The translations under genes were made by a program, and so were the position numbers. Below the pieces are notes generated by a model. That model did not search any database. It was given only the letters and a program-made list of their open reading frames with translations, and was not told where the DNA came from. Source: Chrysoperla carnea (taxonomy: Eukaryota; Arthropoda; Insecta; Neuroptera; Chrysopidae). Taken from it: 64,000 bases of DNA. Shown here piece after piece: positions 22,301 to 34,917 of the stretch (its first letter is position 1; each line of letters begins with the position of its first letter). The stretch is taken from assembly GCF_905475395.1 (NCBI RefSeq), contig NC_058338.1, positions 91,001,435 to 91,065,434 of the forward strand. Reading direction: 5' to 3'.

Positions 22301-22852
22301 TGTCCAAAAAAATAAGGTGACATTTGAATTTAAACTGCGCGCGTTTGTTGCGCATTATAAATTCCTTCCGCCTGGCCAAACAGTCAACAAGGAATATTAT
22401 TTGAACGTTATGCGTCATTTGCGTAACGCTATCCGCCTAAAAAGGCCGGAATTGTGGAAAGACAATTCATGGTTTTTACGCCACGATAATGCATCATCCC
22501 ATACTACACTCATAATTCGTGATCATTTTGTCAAAAACTCAACCCATATCGTTCCGCAACCACTGTATTCACCTGATCTGGCGCCGTGTGACTTCTGGCT
22601 GTTCAGCAAGCTCAAAAGACCGCTCCGGGGACACCGTTTTGATACTATAGAGAAGATTCAAGCCGCAGCGAAGATGGAACTGAAGGCAATCCCGGAAAGT
22701 GACTACAACTAGTGTTTCGAAGATTGGAAAATCCGTTGGCATAAATGCATTACATCGGGGGGGGATTACTTTGTAGGGGATGAAATTGATTTGGAAGAAT
22801 AAATAAAGAATTATCAAAATAAATACAATGTCACCTTATTTTTTGTGCACAG
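22301..22852 (+). mobile_element. Mariner DNA transposon relic, internally deleted
   Basis: Inverted ends carry AAATAAGGTGACATT on the left and AATGTCACCTTATTTTTT on the right, flanked by TA on the left. Between them lies the C-terminal part of a Tc1/mariner transposase: GQTVNKEYYL, the second catalytic Asp in WFLRHDNASSHT, the third in YSPDLAPCDFWLF, and the tail CFEDWKIRWHKC with GGDYFVGDEID. The N-terminal DNA-binding region and the segment with the first catalytic Asp are missing, and an in-frame TAG interrupts the tail after ESDYN, so it cannot move itself. Only about 550 bp of a usual 1.3 kb is left. Confidence 0.88.
22320..22803 (+). pseudogene. Mariner transposase fragment
   Basis: Reading frame remnant of the transposase inside the relic above. 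It covers roughly the second half of the DDD catalytic domain and the family-typical C-terminus ending DEIDLEE before a TAA. It lacks the helix-turn-helix domains and the first Asp, and has one internal stop. Confidence 0.85.
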
Positions 22853-23045
22853 AGTTATTTTTTCTCAGATAAATGTGCTAATTTAAAAAAAAATAATTGG
22901 TAGGTACTCTGTATTTACACTGAGGGAGTCTCACCTCAGAACATACCTCCCTTGCTTACTCTCATTCGAGTGTTTACTAAGTAAATTGAATCTGGAGTGT
23001 TTACTGAGTAGATTGAATAACCGGTGCCCAGCGATGGACTAGATT

Positions 23046-25529
23046 TGCTCTACTACTTATGATTTTTTTGTAATGTACCTCTTGGACTATAAAATAAATA
23101 TAATATTCTTCCATATATGTTAGTTAAAATAATTTTTATTACTCATCTACCCACCTAGTTAGTAGTTAGTTCAGTTTTATCGAATAAATAGAAAGAATGT
23201 ATTTATATATATATATGTTTTTTTTTTGTTAAATTGAGGAATTTATTAGATAAAATAATTACTACCTTTAAATTTTTTTCTCGATACACTTATTATAAAA
23301 TTTTAAGGTCATGTTTTAATTGCAATCTGTGTGAGATAACCTTTCAAGATTAATTCTACAAGGTCTTAACTTATTCATCTTTGTTTAGTAAATTTATTTT
23401 TGAATGAATTCTTGCAAGTGATTGAAAATAGGTTTTTTGATAAAAAGATAATGTTTATTTTTGGAAATAAAAATAAATATACAATCTTCTCTAGGGTGGA
23501 TAATTGTTGCTAATTCTTAAAAATGATAATAATCTTGAAATAAAAGTAGGAAAAGATGTAAAAAAAATGTAATTTATAGACCACCCCCCCCCCTTAGAAA
23601 AATGTAATTTATAGTCATACTATTCGAGATATGTATAAAGTAGAAATATTTTTGTTTCTTTATTTAAGTGATGATATTAGCAATTTTAAAACTATTTAAT
23701 ATTTCTTGACATGTATCGTTTTATCGCTCTTGTAAAAATAGTGGGTAAAATGATCCCATTGCGTTTTTTATCAAACAGTTCACATAAAATATTAATTGTT
23801 CTTTTATAATTGCATAACGAATGATTTAAACACAATAATCACTTGTAAAAGCATCTAAATCAGCACATTCAAGACCCGCCACATGACGGGGTATCATTTT
23901 ACCTATTCTAATTTTACACACAAAATAGGGATTATTTTAACCAATATAAAAGGGATCATTTTATCCGTAACGATATATTTGAATTTCGTCATTAAAACTG
24001 ACCTTAAAATTCATATTTCGCTTATCAAAATGTGTTATAAATATTATTAAAAGTTAACAGAAGCCAACAGTAAGCAACTATATCATAAATCTCGATGCAA
24101 CGCATTTATTCATAATAAATGGCAGAATGGCTTTAATGGTTCACTTAAAAGAATGAGGGATTATTTCATATGCTAAAATTAGCACCTCTCGGGTGACAGG
24201 ATTGTCTCAAAGAGGGCACAGAGGTCTTTTTGGTCTACGTGCTAGAGAGGAAACCCTAGCTGCCTAGGAAAGTTGCTGGTATTTGATAGTTAAAAGCAAC
24301 AATTTACATTTGCTGTTTGCATAAACCATGTGTTATATTTAAGTTAAACAAGCTATTATCCTTTAAAAGTTGTAATTCTTTAGTCATAATTTTGGGACAA
24401 TCTGTGTACGTAATTCAATTATTCGCAGTTGCGACAAGAAACTCAATCGATTAGTAGACTCCAAGTTAAATTTGGTTTGAAAAACTGATATACGCTTTGC
24501 TAAAATATAGAATATTTGGAAAACCGTGAAGTTAAAGTGAGGTAAACATGAAAAACACCTTTATTTTTATCATAGAACTGAACTGGAAATAAAATAATAA
24601 ACAGGAGTTCCATTTAAAAAAAAATACAACTTTAATGACATTTTTCGTTTCTGGCCACCCTGTATATTACGAAAATAATTTTAAAATGTAAAGTCACAAA
24701 CGTTCCAACTATTTCTGAAGGAAAATTTATTAAAATTAAGCCGTTTAGCCATAATTTTGCGTGTCTTCTAGTGTGACCTGTATATTCACATTTTAATATA
24801 CTCATATATATAAAAGATAGCTAGTCATTTTTTAATTTTGTTCACTTGTTTTAGAAGAGACCAAAAAATTCCTGGTCTCTTATAAAACGGTAAAAAAATG
24901 AAAAATTTTTTATCGTGGCGCTTTTCTTTATGAAAAAATACCTGTTATCGTAGAGTGACCCATATACTGTTTAATATCGATATTGGCTCAATAATGATGA
25001 TCGTGTGAGACTAGCCATAACTAGAAAATATCAATCAATAAATAAGATAAGGCAAAAGACATTATTTTAAAACTATAAATAAAATTAAATATGAATCAAC
25101 TACAGATTTGAATTTGAAATTGCATTTACCTAAAGGCTAATTTTAAGTATATTTTTCCAAACCAACTCGACAAATACAATTTTGATTTTTTGTGTTGTAA
25201 AAAGTAATTTTTTTTCCATATGTGATTTTATTTAATACATTTTAAAGTACCTAAAGAAAATCATTAAAAAGTGAATTTTTAGCAATTTTTGTGTAGTTTA
25301 GAAATACGTGATACATTATTTTGCTTTTAAAACTTTTCATATAAATTTATTTTGCTTCAATAATGAAAATTACTAGTAAGTAAATCTTAAATTTACAAAT
25401 ATACATAATAAATTTCATGTGTAATCAAAAATAAGTTCTATTTTTCTAATAAGGAGCAGAAAAATCAATTATCATTAGAAAAATATTACAGCGAGACAAA
25501 ATAGTTTTATTACCACGTATAGTCTAATC
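23046..25529. other. Gene-free AT-rich stretch
   Basis: I see no gene and no clear element boundaries. It includes short poly-C and poly-A runs (for example C-rich near 23,583) and an unplaced less AT-rich patch near 24,170-24,280. CACCCTGTATATTACG near 24,656 resembles the end of a TIR element, but no partner was found. Confidence 0.5.
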
Positions 25530-27301
25530 AACAATTTTAATTTGGTGAAAAATAGAAAAAATGGTTGTAAAAATACGTGTGATAGCTGGTTGTAATCGGA
25601 ACGATGTCTGGAAAAATGTGCTAGAAGCGTTTTTCGGCGTATAAAAAAATGCAAAAGTTATAAACAATTAAAGATGAAAAGAAAAAAGTATTTGGTTTTT
25701 CGGCAATATTTCATAAAATATTAATAAATGATTCCTATAGTGAGGAAATTTCCAACAAAAAACTCCAACTCAGGGAATTTTACCTTCATTATGTATAATT
25801 TTAATTTAACGCTGAAAATGAGTCTTTTTGCGTCATTTTTAGATTGTTGCAATAATGTCAAAAACGAGTATCTCACACTAAATATATCTCCAATATTTAT
25901 GAAGATGTTACAAATATAGGATAATGAAAGAAACCGCTCGCATTTTACTAAAACCACATGGAATTTGTCTCTTATGTGTCAACTATCATTAATAACGCAT
26001 GAGTTAGTGGTGAAAATGTTTCTATTTGTTAATAAACAATAAGTTGTTAATTCAACTCACGATCAATGTAAAATTCTCTTAAAAAAATAAGTAATTAGGC
26101 AACCTCTATGACGTAAATGTTAAGTGTTTGTCAAACAATCGAAAACTATTATACATGTATAACGTATATGTAATTCAAGTTGCCTATCTATTAATTTTAT
26201 AAGTAAACTTTAACATTAACCGTTCCATTGAATTAACAATTTTTTGTATATTCACAAATAGAAACATTTGCGCGACTAACTCGTCGGTTATTAATGATAT
26301 TTGACACCTAAGAAAAATATTCCATGAGATTTTAGCAAAATGGGAGCGGTTTCTTTCATTTGCCTACATTAATAACATCTTTAATTGCACTAAAAATATT
26401 CATATTTAAGAAATTTTAAAAAAATATTCTTAAATTATAAATAATTGAGATATATTTAGTGTGAGATACTCGTTTTTGACACTCTTACAACAATCTAAAA
26501 ATGACGCAAAAAGACTCATTTTCAGCGTTAAATTAAAATTATAAATAACAAGTGAAAACCAAAAATTGACTGAGTTAATAGTTGAAATACCATGTATAAA
26601 CAGTGTTGATTACTCTGTCACATTACACATACATACATGGTCACACATATACACTGATATTCCCATATAATTCATACTATACAATTGGGGCATAATTTGC
26701 GCTCTCACGGGTAAACAGTGATGTTTACGAAAAAATGTTTCAAACAAAAGTTGAAAAGTTGTTGTGTATTTTTTTACAAGGAACATTTTTACATTTAAAC
26801 TTTTGTTCTATCTCTAACGGTTTACAAGATGGGTCCTACGGACCCAAGACCCAATTGACCTATGTTGTTCATTTCAGCTTGATATCTCTTTTCGTTTTTA
26901 AGTAATCGTGATGAATTTCAGCTTGATATCTCTTTTCGTTTTTAAGTAATCGTGGTGATAGACGGACAGACAGGCGACAGGCAGACAGACAACCGGAAAT
27001 GGACTAATTATCATATACATGGTATAATGAGAGTAAACTCCCGGGAGTGGGATTTTTTTGTTGGAAATTTCCTCCACTTTAGGAATCATTTAAATATTGA
27101 TATTTTATGAACAATTGGCGAAAAACCAATACCTTTGTCTTTCCATCTTTAATTGTTTATAACTTTTGCAATTTTTTATGTACTGAAAAACGTTTCTGGT
27201 ATACATTTTTCTAGACATTATTCCTAATCTCACGGGCTATTACTCGTATTTTTACGACCATACGACCATTATTTCTATATTTCACCAACTTGAACTTGTC
27301 G
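25530..27301. repeat. Palindrome B, 1.3 kb foldback element with nested A
   Basis: Left arm 25,530 to about 26,105 and right arm about 26,180 to 27,301 are reverse complements over nearly their whole length. Examples: GTAAAAATACGTGTGATAG against TACTCGTATTTTTACGACC; TTATAAACAATTAAAGATG against CATCTTTAATTGTTTATAA; GAAAGAAACCGCTCGCATTT against AGCGGTTTCTTTCAT. The loop is only about 75 bp. The right arm is split by family A (26,545-27,030). No ORF of note. Confidence 0.8.
26545..27030 (+). mobile_element. Family A element nested in palindrome B
   Basis: Starts AACAAGTGAAAACC, includes GACTGAGTTAATAGTTGAAAT, AAACAGTGATGTTTACGAAA, CTAACGGTTTACAAGATGGG, a tandemly doubled CAGCTTGATATCTCTTTTCG block, CAGACAGACAACCGGAAATGG, and ends ATACATGGTATAAT. 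Non-coding. It interrupts the right arm of B, so it is younger than B. Confidence 0.75.
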
Positions 27302-28021
27302 ACTAGTGACTAGTATCGAAAGTGATGAAATATAATAAAACTTTGGAGTAGATAACTACTTTGACCAATTGATAATAAACTCTGAAAATGGGTAACAATA
27401 TACGCACAAGCTGTTTATTGAGTGCTTAAGATAATTAAATTCTTTAAAAAAATGTGGTTGAATTGGTAATTAGTTATTAAATATGAAGATATGCGAAGGA
27501 AGCCACAGAATTTTTTAAATTACAACAGATAATATTTTTTATGACTAAACGATTGAGTATTGTTTTTGAATGAAATATATTTCTAAAAATGACAATAAAC
27601 GAATGAACTTATCATTAAAATAGACGATTCAAAAAATAGATAACTAAAAATACCTATCAATTCGATAAGATAAATGTATATCGTAATGAACGTAAAATTT
27701 ACTTTCGTAAATGTATATTGTTTTGGGGAACAATAGAATAGTCATAAAGTATTATTTTGTGTAGGTACAATATAGTGGTATAAAATTTCAAAATAAATGA
27801 ACTGAAAACAATGTTTACGTAGGTCCGTAGGAGATATATAAGCAAACTATATGCAAAAGTGGGCTCCCCTAAAAGCTTCGGCCATGTACCGACGGGTACA
27901 ATTTTATAAATAATAATATACTTATAATATATTCATGATTAATATAATTTTATGGATGTAAATATAAGTCTATGGAACATAGTATATTTAAAATTTAATA
28001 CCATTTTCTAACAAATAAGTT

Positions 28022-28373
28022 ATTCGTTGTGTGCGTAGTCATTGTAGGGACAATCAAATCGATTCTAGCGCTTCCAGTGAAAAGGACGCTTTTATGACTA
28101 ATTTGCAATTCTTTACATGTTAATGCTATAGAAAATGTCAAATTCAAATTATTGAAAAACACTAATTAATTAAAAAATTAAGGCATTAAAAATTGTTAAA
28201 ATGTAAATTATCATAATTATTTATTTACATTTGTGAGACAATAATATTAAATTTTCAGTGTAAGTCTTAAATGCAATCCATACAATTATATATGCATCCA
28301 TACAATTCTATAATTAAAGTAGTGTATCGTTTCTATGAAAACGCCTCTAAAAAAACTCACGCACGGTGCGAAT
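28022..28373 (+). repeat. Family C element, forward copy
   Basis: Begins ATTCGTTGTGTGCGTAGTC and ends GCACGGTGCGAAT, giving short ATTCG inverted ends. It includes GCGCTTCCAGTGAAAAGG, AACACTAATTAATTAA and TAAAGTAGTGTATCGTTTC. It pairs as a reverse complement with 29,738-29,980 and matches 60,910-61,296. Confidence 0.7.
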
Positions 28374-28676
28374 ATAATTTAATAGTATAATTAATTTTAA
28401 TTTAATAACAAAAGAGGAACATTTGAATAGTTGCAAAACAGGCGATAGTTTTGACGCTAGCATGACTAATGTTTCAAGGATGTACGAGAAGGATACCAGA
28501 ATAGGATTGATGCTAATATTTTTATAAATTCGACTAAAATTGAATACAAATTTTGACTTATAAATTGTTTTTCAATCGACTTTCAAAAAGAATATTGTCA
28601 TTTATTTCATGAAGACTAGTTTTGATCAGGATCGACGAAACTTAGATTATCATACGAGTCATTAGAAAAAATATAT

Positions 28677-29560
28677 ACAGGGTGATCCATCATACTAAAA
28701 GCCAGGCAAAGGAAACCTCCATTTAAAAAAGGAAGATGATCTTCATTTAAGTGTGAAATCGCCCACTTATAAAAACATGTGAAAATAAACAATTGACTGA
28801 GTTAATTTTTGAAATATCCTGTATAAACAGTGTTAATTACCAAACATTGTATTGTTTTATAAATTAAATAAGTTTAAAAAAACAAAAACATTTCTGTCAA
28901 ATAAAATGGTTATCTTATGGCCACTTTTTCGAAATTTCAAAAAAAATTTTATTTGACCCCCCTTCTTTATATTTTCCGACGATTTGTTATTAAATTTGGA
29001 CACAATAGACTTTCAATAAATGACAATAAATTTTCATTTTAAGCTTTCTGTCTTGTATGGTTTTGGCGAAAATGGAAACTTATGTTACAGGCTAATTTGC
29101 ATCCTCACGGGTAGACAAAGATATTTACGAAATGTTTCAAACAAAAGTTTTTTTTTTTATAAGAAAGATTTTTTCTGTGTAAACTTTTGTTCTATCTCTT
29201 ACCGTTTACAAGATGGGACCCAATTAACCTATGTTGCTCATTTACGAACTCAAACTCACTTTTTACTTCCTAAGCACGATATAAAAATTTCAGCTCGATA
29301 TCTTTTTTCGTTTTGGAGTTAAGTATCGTGTGTCCAGATAGACAGACAGACGGACGGATGGATATGCAGAAATGAACTAATTAAGAGATTTTATGAACAT
29401 CTATACCCAAATTTCATCTATGTTTGATATATACGGGGTATAAAGGCTGATATCGAAATTTATATTTGCCCACAAAATACGTATCAAACATATTTTGAAA
29501 AATGCATCCTTAAGAGTTTAGACGGAAAATGCATGACTCGAATCTATGATGGATCACTCT
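28677..29560. repeat. TIR element between the two C copies, with nested A
   Basis: ACAGGGTGATCCATCATA at the left pairs with TATGATGGATCACT near 29,545. Family A fills most of the interior. The inverted ends are only about 17 bp, so the boundaries are tentative. Confidence 0.4.
28765..29442 (+). mobile_element. Family A element, diverged copy
   Basis: Shows AATAAACAATTGACTGAG, TGTAAACTTTTGTTCTATC, CGTTTACAAGATGGGACCC, CAGACGGACGGATGG and AATGAACTAATTAAG, ending near ACGGGGTATAA. It contains an interior stretch not present in other copies. Confidence 0.65.
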
Positions 29561-29737
29561 TCGTACGAATTTCCTCGTACGAAGTTCGCTTAGAATTGAT
29601 GAAGAAAATACGAAAAACCTTGATTTTAATTTTTCATGAAACATGATTAAATTATTTAAGTTACTTACAAATTCTATTTTTAGATCTGGTATATAATATT
29701 ATTGTTTCTGATATTAATTCGTTTGAGAACATTTCAT

Positions 29738-29980
29738 ATTCGCACCGTGCGTGAGTTTTATTGGAGGCGTTTCCATGGTAACGATACACTACTTTAATTA
29801 TAGAATTGTATGGATGCATATATAATTGCATTAAGTTTAATTAATTAGTGTTTTTCAATAATTTTAATTGTACATTTTCTATAACATTAACCTGTAAAGA
29901 ACTGCAAATTAGTCACAATTTAACAGCCTCCTTTATAGCCAAAATTTTTCACTGGAAGCGCTGGCATCAATTTTATTGCA
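29738..29980 (-). repeat. Family C element, reverse copy, truncated
   Basis: Reverse complement of 28,022-28,373 from ATTCGCACCGTGCGTGAG up to GCGCTGGCATCAATTTTATT. The expected ACGCACACAACGAAT end is missing. Confidence 0.7.
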
Positions 29981-31115
29981 AATACAATTTTTATTGCAAA
30001 TACAATGCAATTTTTATGTTAAGTCATAATAAATATTCTGATCAAATCAAACGTAATGTACGCCCATATTGGGTTGCCTACTAAATCAGAAGTATGTCTT
30101 TTTTAAACTAATATTACAATTAATGCATACAGTAGTTAATTCATACAAATACAATTAATTTATAGTACTAAAAGTAGCTATAATATTAAACTCTTTAAAG
30201 AATCAAAAGTATTTGAATTCTAAAATCAATACTTTAAATTTTCAGAAAAATATCTTAAATAAAAAAGTAAGCGTTACATTTATAATGTACCAAGGTACGA
30301 AAGGAATATATTTTCTACCGGGTGTCCCACGACATCACTCGTTCTTTTTCTTTGAATTTTAATTCTGTTTTATAACCTATTTCGTTCGCAAACGGAACTT
30401 CGAAAAAAAAATAATTTTTAGGTTTTTTTCATTTCTGTGGAATTTTTGATTTCACAATTTAATTAAAACTAATTATACTGAAAAGCCATATATTATTTTT
30501 AAAATAAAAAATTGCTGATAAGAATTTGTTGATAATTTATACGACAGTTAAAGGAGAATTTGGCAGTGGTTTTTTTCCCGTTAAAAAAATGAAGTATCTA
30601 TTTTATTCATTAATATTGTTATTGAAATATTATCGATTAAATTCGACATGAATACAGTAGTCGATGATTTTTGCAGTGTGTAGTGCATAAACAATAATAA
30701 AAAATAAACTCGCAAATTATCAAAAATTGTTTATAATTTTAAAAGACTGTAGTTGTAGACTGAATAGTTTTAGTTTTTTATTATGTCTCCTAAAACCAAA
30801 CAATTCCGTGAGTAATCATTTATTTTTTATATTATTTATTCGTATTAAGTCCAGGTACGAAGGCGAACACCAAACAACAACATTAATAGGCAAGATTACC
30901 AAAACAGGATTTAAATTCGCAAAATAAATACAATCCCTTATGCAATAGTAGTATGTTTATTTAGGGTCCCCGTTTATTTATGTTCTTTGTTATTTACCTC
31001 ACTGTTTAGCCGCAAAACAAGTTAAAACTTTTTAACAATTAAACAATTTTTAACAATCAAAAATTGGAGTCGTATAACCAAACAATCTGTAATTACTCTT
31101 TAGAACTTTATAAAA
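29981..31115. other. Gene-free AT-rich stretch
   Basis: No recognisable gene. ACCGGGTGTCCCACGACATC near 30,319 looks like the end of a DNA-element family, but I found no partner in reach. Confidence 0.5.
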
Positions 31116-31258
31116 CAGGGGTGACCAACCTGGGGATGGCGAGCCACATGCGGCTATTTGAAGGCTTATTTGTGGCTCTCGATAAATGTACCCGTATTCC
31201 CCTTTCATTTTTGTGCTATTATATTTTTAAAAAATTATTGTTGTTTCATGTGTGTTTC
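31116..31258 (+). mobile_element. hAT-type transposon end
   Basis: CAGGGGTGACCAACCTGGGG followed by GCGAGCCACATGCGGCT and TTGTGGCTCTCGAT is the characteristic terminal sequence of hAT elements (CAGGGGTG start, GAGCCACATGCGGC subterminal). Only this end is present; family A abuts it on the right. No transposase remains. Confidence 0.65.
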
Positions 31259-31270
31259 AAAATGTATTTA

Positions 31271-31819
31271 AAACAAATGAAAACAAACAATTAAATGAGT
31301 TAATTGTTGAAATACCATGTATAGACAGTGTTGATGACGCAATCGTTAGTTTTTTGATGTCACGTAAGTAAAGAAAGATATTCACTATTAAATAGCCACA
31401 CACACATAACTGATATTCCAATATAAAACAAACTATAAAATTTTCACCTAATTTGCGCCCTCGTAAGTAAGCATTGATGTTTACAAAAAATGTTTCAAAC
31501 AAAAGTTGTTTATTTTTTTATAAGGAACATTAGCTACATTTAAATTTTTGTTCTATCTCTAACGGTTTACAAGATGGGTCCTATAGACCCAAGACCCAAT
31601 TGACCTATGTTGCTATTTTGCAATTTTTACGTCCTAAGTACGCTATAAAAATTTCATCTTAATATCTCTTTCGTTTTGAGTTATCGTGATGACAGACGGA
31701 AATGGATTAATTAAGTGATTTAATGAACATCTATACCAAAATTTTGTTCATAGCATCAATATTTTTAAGCGTTACAAACTTGGGACTAAACTTGGTATAT
31801 TTCATATACATGGTATAAT
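31271..31819 (+). mobile_element. Family A element
   Basis: About 550-bp copy with AACAATTAAATGAGTTAATTG, TTTCAAACAAAAGTTG, CTCTAACGGTTTACAAGATG, GGGTCCTATAGACCC and an ATACATGGTATAAT end. It has only one GACAGACGG block, shorter than in other copies. Confidence 0.75.
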
Positions 31820-32229
31820 TACTGATAACAAATATGAAAGACCAAGTGCAACGCTGTAACAAATTTCGTTTCCGCCCAAGTTAAGAATGATATGACTCAT
31901 AGAAAACTTTACAAAAATCATAAACAGTGGTGTAATCGTCAGAATCAAGACCGATTTTGAATTTGTAAACTTTTGTAAAGGATGGCGAATGTTTATTTAA
32001 ATAATTTGCATATATATTTTATTATTTAATATGATTAATTTTTGATATTTAAATTCAATACACTTATTTTGTACTTTTCTTTATTAAATATAAATTTCAA
32101 ATTTTCAAAAATAGCTCAAACTATCAAAGAGCTTAGCCAATTTTGTTATAAAAGATGTTCAAACGCTTTAAGATCTTGAAAAGCTCAAAAACTTTATTTA
32201 TTTGTATTAATTTTCAGCTTTGAAAATAA

Positions 32230-32460
32230 CCGTTCTGAAGTTTTTCCAGTAATTTTTTTCAATGAAAAGCGGTGAATTTCAATCGCCAATAACTCGGAAA
32301 GAATTGAATTTTCGAAATATGCTATGATGACACTTGTTGCTTAGAATTATCCCCTCTTTTGATCCTCGTTGACATTTTCACCCTTTAACTTTTTCCACCC
32401 TCTGGAAGGGAGGTCTATCACCCCCTGGAAAAAAGCACCACTCGGCACCATATAACTTGT
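32230..32460 (+). repeat. Extra half-unit of palindrome D
   Basis: Matches the outer right arm of D at about 33,600-33,790 in the same orientation: CAATCGCCAATAACTCGG, CGAAATATGCTATGATGAC, TTGCTTAGAATTATCCCC, GACATTTTCACCC. A third partial unit next to the palindrome. Confidence 0.65.
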
Positions 32461-32521
32461 GTTTCTTGGAATCTTATCTACTTACCATCAGTGGAGAGCC
32501 GTTAAATATTTACCTCGGAAT

Positions 32522-33874
32522 ACAGGGATAGTCAATGAATCTTTATAAAAACGTTTCGCCTTGTTAACAGTGGACATTAAAAAGTTAAAAAAAAATTGTG
32601 CTATCTTGTTCAGGGGTTGGGGGCACCCCTTCTCGGGGGTGGAAAAATTATGCAAAAAATGGCAATGGGAATTGATTTAGGAATGAATTTTAAGCAAAAA
32701 GTGTAATTGAAACATACTTCGAAAAGTCAACACTGTCCGAGCTATTGGCGATTGAAATTCGGGGTATTTAATGCCAAGTAACTGAAAAATTTTACGATAT
32801 TTGAAAAAAGTATATCATACACTTTTTAAGGTACTATAAAAAACTTTGAAAATGAAAAACGTTTCAAGTCATTTGAACGAAAATTAACGGAGTTATATCG
32901 AAAAGAAAGTTCCTCGTACCGTTTTTTTTTTTATTTTTTATTCATCACAAAAACAGATGTATCTACCACGGGAGATAATAATTAACGCTTGCCGCTTTGC
33001 CATTTATTTCATTGTGGTACTAACAACCTGCTCAAAAAGTTCTAGCGATTTCGTATAAATAATTTTTGAAATATTACAATTAAAATGCAAAAAAATTTTT
33101 GGAAAATAAACCCAAAATGTCTTTGTCGTTAAATAACTAAAAAATTAAATAAACTTTCAAAAAAAATCTAGGAGACAGAAATTGAGCTCTTTTCCCGCAA
33201 AATATTTTACCTTCCAGACTTTTTTTTGGAACTTTAATATTTTTCATGTTATTTAACGATAAAGACATTTATTGTTACTTTTTTCGATAAATTTGTTTCT
33301 TTTAAGTTGCAATATTTAAAAAAATATATATCCATTATAACTGCTAGAACTTTTTGAGCAAGTTGCCAGTACCTAAATAAAATAAATTGAAAAGCGGCAA
33401 GCATTAATTTTAGTTCCCGTGGTAAATTTCTCAGTCTTTGTGCTGAATATAACATAAAAAAAGGTAAGAAAAACTTTGTTTTCATTATAACTCCGTCAAT
33501 TTTCATGCAAATGACTTGAAAATTTTTACATTTTCATGGTTTTTTATAGTACTTTAAAAAGTGTACCATGAACTTTCTTTAAAAAACTTCAAATTTTCAG
33601 TTATTTGATGTTAAATACTCCAAATTTCAATTGCCCATAACTCGGAGAGTATTGACTTTTCGAAATATATTTAAATGACTTTTTTTGCTTAGAATTCACC
33701 CTTCTTCTTCTTCTCGTTGTCATTTTTAACATAAACTTGTCCACCCCCCAAGAAGGGGGTGGCTCCCACACCCTGGACAAGATCGCATAAATTTTTTTTT
33801 TTAAATTTTTTAAGTAAGCTTTAAACAATGCATTCGAACAGTTTGTTATAAAGATTCATTGACTATCCTTGGAT
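32522..33874. repeat. Palindrome D, 1.35 kb foldback element
   Basis: Left arm about 32,522-33,170 and right arm about 33,220-33,874 are reverse complements. Ends: GGGATAGTCAATGAATCTTT against AAAGATTCATTGACTATCC. Inside: AAGTCATTTGAACGAAAATT against TTTCATGCAAATGACTTG, and CTCAAAAAGTTCTAGC against GCTAGAACTTTTTGAGC. An extra half-unit like the right arm (AATCGCCAATAACTCGGAAA) sits just outside at 32,230-32,460. Non-coding. Confidence 0.75.
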
Positions 33875-34721
33875 TCCCAGCTTTTAACATATTTATACCT
33901 TACGGATCTTTGGAAAGAATTTAGAGGTTTAAACTTCGCTCTATATATTTCCATAGAAATTTTTTTATAACCACGAGTGCTCGAAAGAATAACGTTTTTT
34001 TTTCTCTAATAAAATGTCAAATTTTTTGATTGAATGTGAAACTAATATTATTAGTATAATAATAAATACATAATATTATAATTATTATGCAATGGATCAA
34101 ATCATTCAGATAGCAAAAATTTATGTTGCTTTGCATATGGGCCAAGATTTTTACAGCCCGAGCCATTTCTTAGCCCATAAAGTTTACTAAGTATTTAAGT
34201 TTTATTTAAGAGTAATTTATGAGTTCGAATTTACATATATGTGAGTATATATAATCCATAAACCAGGTTCAAACACTGCATTATACAGTGTGTCCACGAA
34301 TAGAGGTAACTCTACTTGTAAATTTTCTTATTTTGCATTTTAAGAAAAAAGTCATTCTTTATAAAAAATTTCCTACCATAAGACATTTTTCAGCCAAAAC
34401 CCTAAATTTTTATAAACTTTATACAGTGTATGTACATTTATCTCATTAACTGCTTCTGTGAATTTTTGGTAGATCACAATTATTACTTTTTGTTTCAGAG
34501 AACCATAAAAAAAATCTAGGGGTGTTAAAACATCTTGAAATTTTGTAGAGAGTCAAAATTGTTAATTCGAAGCAACTTTTCTTAGAAGCATTTTTTCAAC
34601 TTATAAAAAGGAAGCGTAGTTTAGCAAAAAAGAAGAATAGTGATTCCTTTTTGGTTACATTGTACATTATTTAGAAGTTTTAAGTATGCCTATATACTTT
34701 TTAGAATAAGCAAAATTTTTT

Positions 34722-34865
34722 AACTTCCCGCTAAGAAAATAGGGAAGTTGTTGTTTTCACCCCGTTTTGTCAAAATCGAGTTTTCATCAGATCTCGACGT
34801 TTTAAGGTATCAGGAACTTCCCTGACTACTTCCGCGAGGGTGTCTGTATGGCTGTATGTATGTAT

Positions 34866-34917
<52 letters not shown>

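Larger units (their letters stand above)
21910..23045. repeat. TIR element hosting the mariner relic
   Basis: Outer inverted repeats GACTAGATCACTGCTGGGCA (left) and TGCCCAGCGATGGACTAG (right). A second inverted pair lies inside: GGTATGTTCCGAAGT with AGTACAGAGTGTCTACC, against GGTAGGTACTCTGTA with CTCAGAACATACC. The mariner relic at 22,301-22,852 lies between them. Apart from that there is no coding capacity. Superfamily not determined. Confidence 0.6.

Noticed and set aside
24170-24280. Short balanced-composition patch as an exon
   Set aside because: No open frame with plausible splice sites or known similarity.
29020-29322. 100-residue ORF
   Set aside because: Lies inside a family A copy; other A copies do not keep this frame open.
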